In this document: one piece after another, positions 59,680 to 64,000 of the stretch
How the letters are laid out: every line of letters starts with the position of its first letter
How positions within the stretch are numbered: position 1 is the stretch's first letter
Source: Takakia lepidozioides
Lineage: Eukaryota; Streptophyta; Takakiopsida; Takakiales; Takakiaceae
Reading direction: 5' to 3'
NCBI GenBank assembly: GCA_030704615.1
Contig: CM060732.1
Span: forward strand, 83,103,171 to 83,167,170
DNA: 64,000 nt
Position numbers and translations under genes: made by a program
Notes under the pieces: generated by a model
Database searches by the model: none
The model's input: the letters and a program-made list of their open reading frames with translations, nothing else
Told to the model about the DNA's origin: nothing

Positions 59680-59909
59680 CCGCCCTTCAGTGGACTGAAT
59701 TGGAGAGTGGGCCTTGTAGGGTCACTGAAAATGCGTACGTATATATCCATATGGCACATATGCTGTACAGGGTGAGGAAAACTGGTCTCACTGACCCGCA
59801 CATGTTCGCCGAAATGCTGGAGCCTGAGCTCATTCAAAAAGCCATGGCTAAAACAGACCGGATATGGTATCGGCTCACTATGGATGGAATGATAGAGGTG
59901 ATATACGAA
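59680..59909 (+). CDS. Orphan exon of unknown family
   Basis: A plus-strand frame reads MLYRVRKTGLTDPHMFAEML, PELIQKAMAKTDRIWYRLTM and DGMIEVIYE, directly followed by a consensus GTAAGT donor at 59910. The residue pattern is coding-like and unrelated to the gypsy element on the other strand. No family is recognised; the rest of the gene is replaced by satellite from 60.0 kb. Confidence 0.35.
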
Positions 59910-60004
59910 GTAAGTCATCCTCCCATTTTCCTCTCCTGATCCTTCCCCAATTTCTAGTCATCTGTCCACATGGATTGTATGTAATGCTTCTGCATGTTGT
60001 TCTT

Positions 60005-61100
60005 TGCAGTAAAAAAAATGGCGCCGAATTTCCGATTTTGCTGCCAGCCACCCGAAGGACTTAGCCATTTTCGGCCCCGAACTGGAAAAATGACTCCATT
60101 TTTCCAGTTCAGGGCCAAAAATGGCTAAGTCCCAGATCTGACAGGGCGCGGAACTGGAAAAATGGTGCCGAATTTCCGGTTGCGGTTTTAGCCACCCTAG
60201 GGACTTGGCCATTTTCGGGGCCTTAAACTGGAAAAATGGCGCCATTTTTCCATTTCGGGGCCGAAAATGGCTAAGTCCCAGATCTGACTGGGCCCGGAAC
60301 TGGAAAAATGGCGCCGAATTTCCGATTTTGGTGCCAGTCAGATCTGGGACATAGCCATTTTCGGCCCCGAACTGGAAAAATGGCGTTTTGTTTTTTTTTT
60401 TTTTTTTTGTTTTTTTTTTCGGCGCCATTTTTCCAGTTCGGGGCCAAAAATGGCTAAGTCCCAGATCTTACTGGGCCCGGAACGAGAAAAATGGCGCCGA
60501 ATTTCCGATTTTGGTGCCAGCCACCCTAGGGACAGCCATTTTCGGCCCCGAACTGGAAAAATGGCGCCATTTTTCCAGTTCGGGGCCGAAAATGGCTAAG
60601 TCCCAGATCTGATAGGGCGCGGAACTGGAAAAATGGTGCCGAATTTCCAGTTGCGGTTCCAGCCACCGTAGGGACTTAGCCATTTTCGGGGCCCTGAACT
60701 AAAAAAAATGGCGCCATTTTTCCAGTTCGGGGTCGAAAATGGCTAAGTCCCAGATCTGATAGGGCGCGGAACTGGAAAAATGATGCCGAATTTCCAGTTG
60801 CGGTTCCAGCCACCGTAGGGACTTAGCCATTTTCGGGGCCCTGAACTAAAAAAAATGGCGCCATTTTTCCATTTCGGGGCCGAAAATGGCTAAGTCCTAG
60901 ATCTGACTGGCCCAGAACTGGAAAAATGGCGCCGAATTTCCGATTTTGGTGCCATTCAGATCTGGGACTTAGCCGTTTTCGGCCCCGAACTGGAAAAATG
61001 GCGTTTTTTTTTTTGTTTTTTTTTTCGGCGCCATTTTTCCAGTTCGGGGCCGAAAATGGCTAAGTCCCAGATCTGACTGGCACCAGAATCAGAAATTCGG
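60005..61100. repeat. About 73-bp palindromic satellite (AAT type), larger array
   Basis: Dyads at 60084, 60156, 60230, 60302, 60374 and onward, step 72-74 bp, about 15 units. Same alternation of symmetric and mixed arms and same spacers as 43.05-43.6 kb. T-tracts sit at dyad centres at about 60386-60419 and 61006-61023. Two successive units near 60630 and 60770 are almost identical, showing local homogenisation. Confidence 0.95.
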
Positions 61101-62045
61101 CGCCATTTTTCCAGTCATGCAGGTAATTCGAAGAGCGGATGGATGGAAATCCGGCGCCGGATTTCCATCCGCCAGGTAAGTCGGCGCGCAAAATTTCCGT
61201 CATGCAGGTAATTCAAAGAGTGGATGGATGGAAATCCGGCGCCGGATTTCCATCCTCCAGGTAAGTCGGCGCTGCAAATTTCTGTCATGCAGGTTACTTG
61301 TGAGCGGATGGATGGAAATCCGGCGCATGATTTCCATCCGCCAGGTACAAAATTTCCGTCATGCAGGTAATTCGGAGCGCGGATGGATGGAAATCTGGCG
61401 ACAGATTTCCATCCTCCAGGTAAGTCGGCGCGCAAAATTTCCGTCATGCAGGTAATTCGAAGAGCGGATGGATGGAAATCCGGCGCCGGATTTCCATCCG
61501 CCAGCTAAGTTGGCGCGCAAAATTTCCGTCATGCAGGTAATTTGAAGAGCGGATGGATGGAAATCCGGCGCCGGATTTCCATCCGCCAGGTAGGTCAGCG
61601 CGCAAAATTTCCATCATGCAGGTAATTCGGAGCGCGGATGGATGGAAATCCGGCGCCGGATTTCCATCCGCCAGCTAAGTCGGAGCGCGGCCGGATGGAA
61701 ATCCGGCGCCGAATTTCCATCCTGTAGGTAACTCGGAGCGCCGAATTTCCGTCAGGCAGGTAATTCGGAGGGCGGATGGATGGAAATCCGAAGCTGAATT
61801 TCCATCCTGCAGGTAACTCGGAGCGCCGAATTTCCGTCATGCAGGTAATTCGGAGAGCGGATGGATGGAAATCCGGTGCCGAATTTCCATCCTGCAAGTA
61901 ATTTGGAGCCCGGATGGACGGAAATCCGGCACCGAATTTCCATCCAGCAGGTACCTTGGATCGTTACTGGATGGAAATTCGGCGCCGAATTTCCATCCGC
62001 CAGGTAAGTCGAAGCGCCGAATTACCATCCTGCAGGTAATTATGA
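61100..62045. repeat. 53/85-bp palindromic satellite (TCC type)
   Basis: Dyads GGAAA-TCC-GGCGCC-GGA-TTTCC start at 61143, 61230, 61314, 61389, 61474, 61559, 61644, 61697, 61782, 61867, 61920 and 61973. Steps are mostly 85 bp or 53 bp. The extra 32 bp is a half-site with AATTTCCGTCATGCAGG. GGATGGATGG precedes most dyads and CAGGTAAGTCGG follows several. Confidence 0.95.
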
Positions 62046-62159
62046 GCGTGGCCGCTAGGTTTTTGGTCTAAAAAGACACTAAACCTTTAGTTTTTAGGCT
62101 GAAGTCCACTTTTAGACACGTTTTTTCAGGGAATTCTCGACTGCTAGGGGGAAATCCGA

Positions 62160-63215
62160 ACGGCCCCGGACGGAAATTCGGCGCCGTTTTTCCATCCTGG
62201 GAGGTTTTTATGTCGGCCCGTTTTCAGCCAGACCCCCTGACACGACTTCCTTTGGGGGGGCCCGGATGGAAATTCGGCGCCAAATTTCCATTCGGGGGAT
62301 GCTCTCTATCGGACAGGTGCCGGCCTCTCCGCCCGAAGCGACTTCATCCGGGCGTCCTCTGTTGGAAATTCGGTGCCGAATTTCCGTCCGGGGGTTGTAA
62401 TTTGACGGCCAGGTGCCGCCCTCTCCCCCCGAGCCGACTGCATTCGAACAGCCCCGGATGGAAATTCGGCGCCGTTTTTCCATCCGGGGAGGTTTTTATG
62501 TCGGCCACTTTTCGGCTTGACCCCCCGACAAGACTTCCTTTGTGGGGGCCCGGATGGAAATTCGGCGCCGAATTTCCATCCGGGAGATGCTCTCTATCGG
62601 ACAGGTGCCGGCCTCTCCGCCCAAGGCGACTTCATCCGAGCGTCCCCTGTTGGATATTCGGTGCCGAATTTCCGTCCAGGGGTTGTAATGTGACGGCCAG
62701 GTGCCGACCTCTCCCCCCGAGCCGATTGCATCCGAACGGCCCCGGATGGAAATTCGGCGTTGTTTTTCCATTCGGGGAGGTTTTTATGTCGGCCAGTTTT
62801 CGGCCTGACCTCCCGACAAGACTTCCTTTGGGGGGGCCCGGACGGAAATTCGGCGCCGAATTTCCATCCGGGGGATGCTCTCTGTCGGACAGGTGCCGGC
62901 CTCTCCGCCCGAGGCGACTTCATCCGGGCGTCCCCTGTTGGATATTCGGTGCCAATTTTTCGTCCGGGGGTTGTAATGTGACGGCCAGGTGCCGGCCTCT
63001 CCCCCCGGGCCGACTGCATCCGAACAGCCCCGGATGGAAATTCGGTGCCGTTTTTCCATCCGGAGAGGTTTTTATGTCGGCCAGTTTTCAGCCTAACCCC
63101 CCGACAGGACTTCCTTTGGGGGGCCCGGATGGAAATTCGGCTCTGAATTTCCATCTGGGGGATGTTCTCTGTCGGACAGGTGCCGGCCTCTCTGCCCGAG
63201 GCGACTTCAACCGGG
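62160..63215. repeat. 96-bp palindromic satellite (TTC type), 288-bp higher-order unit
   Basis: Dyads start at 62172, 62268, 62364 and 62460, exactly 96 bp apart. Three different monomers form a 288-bp unit: GAGGTTTTTATGTCGG occurs at 62201, 62489, 62777 and 63065. The form is GGAAA-TTC-GGCGCC-GAA-TTTCC; one monomer in three has right arm GTT-TTTCC. Because 288 is a multiple of three, a 394-codon open frame with 96-residue repeats crosses the array. Confidence 0.97.
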
Positions 63216-63424
63216 CGGGCCTGCTGCTCTCTGCTCCATTTTCCTATCTAGGTCTGTTAGTGTGGGATGGTTGTATGGTGGACTCATCATTGTTCAGACT
63301 GCATGAAAGGGGGCAAGCAGAATATGCAATATCGTCGTCAAGTAAGAAGAAAACTAGCATCAATATGGTTGCCCTAGAAATACAAACAAAATAGGCCCTG
63401 TAGACTTGTGGACTTAAAGTCAGA

Positions 63425-63735
63425 TCCTTGAAAATCTCTTGTACCTGAACGAGATGTGGTGTTGTGAAACGTGATGAATGCATGATATGCACAGGAGGGG
63501 TGCGGGATGAAGGCTTTGGCATAAAGACCTATGAGCAAATGATGCGGTAAGGGTTGAAGTTGGACTAGATCATGTTCATTTGTGTTTAATGTAATGCATG
63601 AACGACCATGCAAACAGCCCTCCAAAAAGGCAAAGAGGTCCATGGTGATGTTGTCAAAGCTACGATTGTATCAGGTGTCATTTAGAACAGTACCAACGTT
63701 AACATGTATGCCAAATGTGGGAGCAACGAGAATTG
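63425..63735 (+). pseudogene. PPR remnant
   Basis: The plus strand, with stops, reads RDVVL ... GMKAL, YEQMM, LQKGKEVHGDVVKATIVSGV and NVNMYAKCG, the same PPR modules as at 11-12.5 kb but in the opposite orientation. It follows the 96-bp satellite directly. Confidence 0.75.
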
Positions 63736-63758
63736 TTATTATTATTATTATTATTATT
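63735..63758. repeat. TTAn microsatellite
   Basis: Eight TTA units. The remaining 240 bp to the window end hold AGCAGC-rich low-complexity sequence with no gene. Confidence 0.95.
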
Positions 63759-64000
63759 TCTTTTGTTTGTCTAAGCAGGGAGAGAGCAGCAGCTGCTGCT
63801 ACTGTCTCTCTCCCCCTACTTAGGCCAAGGAAGATTGGGGAGGGAGAGAGGAGCAGCAGCAGCAGTTGCTGCACACAAATCCCCCCCGTTTCTTTTTTAA
63901 TTTTTTCTTCTTGTTTTGGCCTAAGTGGAAACAGCAGCGGCAGCATCACAATTGTAGAACAAGACACTGCTAATGAAGGCACCTTCCTCAACACATTTCA

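Noticed and set aside
62210-63394. 394-residue open frame with 96-residue repeats
   Set aside because: It is a consequence of a 96/288-bp satellite whose period is a multiple of three; several other frames on both strands are also open.
1-64000. tRNA, rRNA or other structural RNA genes
   Set aside because: None could be recognised on either strand by eye; a covariance-model scan would be needed to exclude small ones.

Overview
This window looks like nuclear DNA from a land plant with a large, repeat-rich genome. The evidence is a class III peroxidase gene with the classical three introns, a SABATH-type methyltransferase gene, degenerate plant pentatricopeptide-repeat (PPR) copies with the MYxKCG signature, an ALWAYS EARLY/LIN9-type SANT fragment, and plant CACTA, Mutator-like (MULE), LINE and Ty3/gypsy remnants. 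Spliceosomal GT-AG introns are visible. A non-seed vascular plant such as a fern or lycophyte seems most likely from the style of the PPR copies and transposons, but that is inference; no bacterial or organellar operon is present.

Layout. 0.2-1.35 kb is a 53-bp palindromic satellite, followed at 1.5-4.1 kb by a decayed SWIM-zinc-finger transposase (fossil A). 4.9-5.5 kb is a PPR/ALY chimera. 5.8-10.6 kb holds dispersed and tandem duplications plus rearranged LINE pieces. 11.0-12.5 kb is a tandemly duplicated PPR pseudogene (minus strand). 13.0-15.7 kb carries a small unknown ORF, a LINE 3' end and a SINE-like unit. 16.1-18.3 kb is inverted and direct repeats. 18.9-24.1 kb is the only clearly host-gene island: a SABATH gene with a reading-frame break, and an apparently intact peroxidase gene (minus strand). 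26.9-36.9 kb is a MULE-like locus in which a transposase gene (plus) faces an Ulp1-like cysteine protease gene (minus); each is accompanied by a copy of the same AT-rich insertion. 36.5-40.7 kb has weak minus-strand ORFs, hairpin repeats and duplications.

40.9-48.5 kb is a CACTA (En/Spm) relic: Tnp2 transposase broken by frameshifts, then a Transposase_24-like gene whose last exon runs into an FCP1/NIF phosphatase-like domain. 49.2-51.05 kb is SWIM fossil B with its own palindromic, A-tract-separated array. 51.06-55.45 kb is a DNA element with about 190-220-bp terminal inverted repeats, carrying a TNP1/En-Spm-like C-terminal domain. 55.9-59.9 kb holds unknown charged ORFs, a truncated gypsy pol (minus) and an orphan exon. 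60.0-63.2 kb is a continuous block of three palindromic satellites, followed by another PPR remnant.

The most unusual feature is the satellites. Four arrays with different repeat lengths (53, about 73, 53/85 and 96 bp) share one 22-bp dyad design, GGAAA-N3-GGYRCC-N3-TTTCC. They differ mainly in a three-base code that is mirrored in the other arm. Half-sites of different families are joined at the GGCGCC core, and T-tracts sit at the dyad centre in three places. This looks like one modular hairpin system spread beside transposon remnants. I could not search databases, so its novelty is untested.
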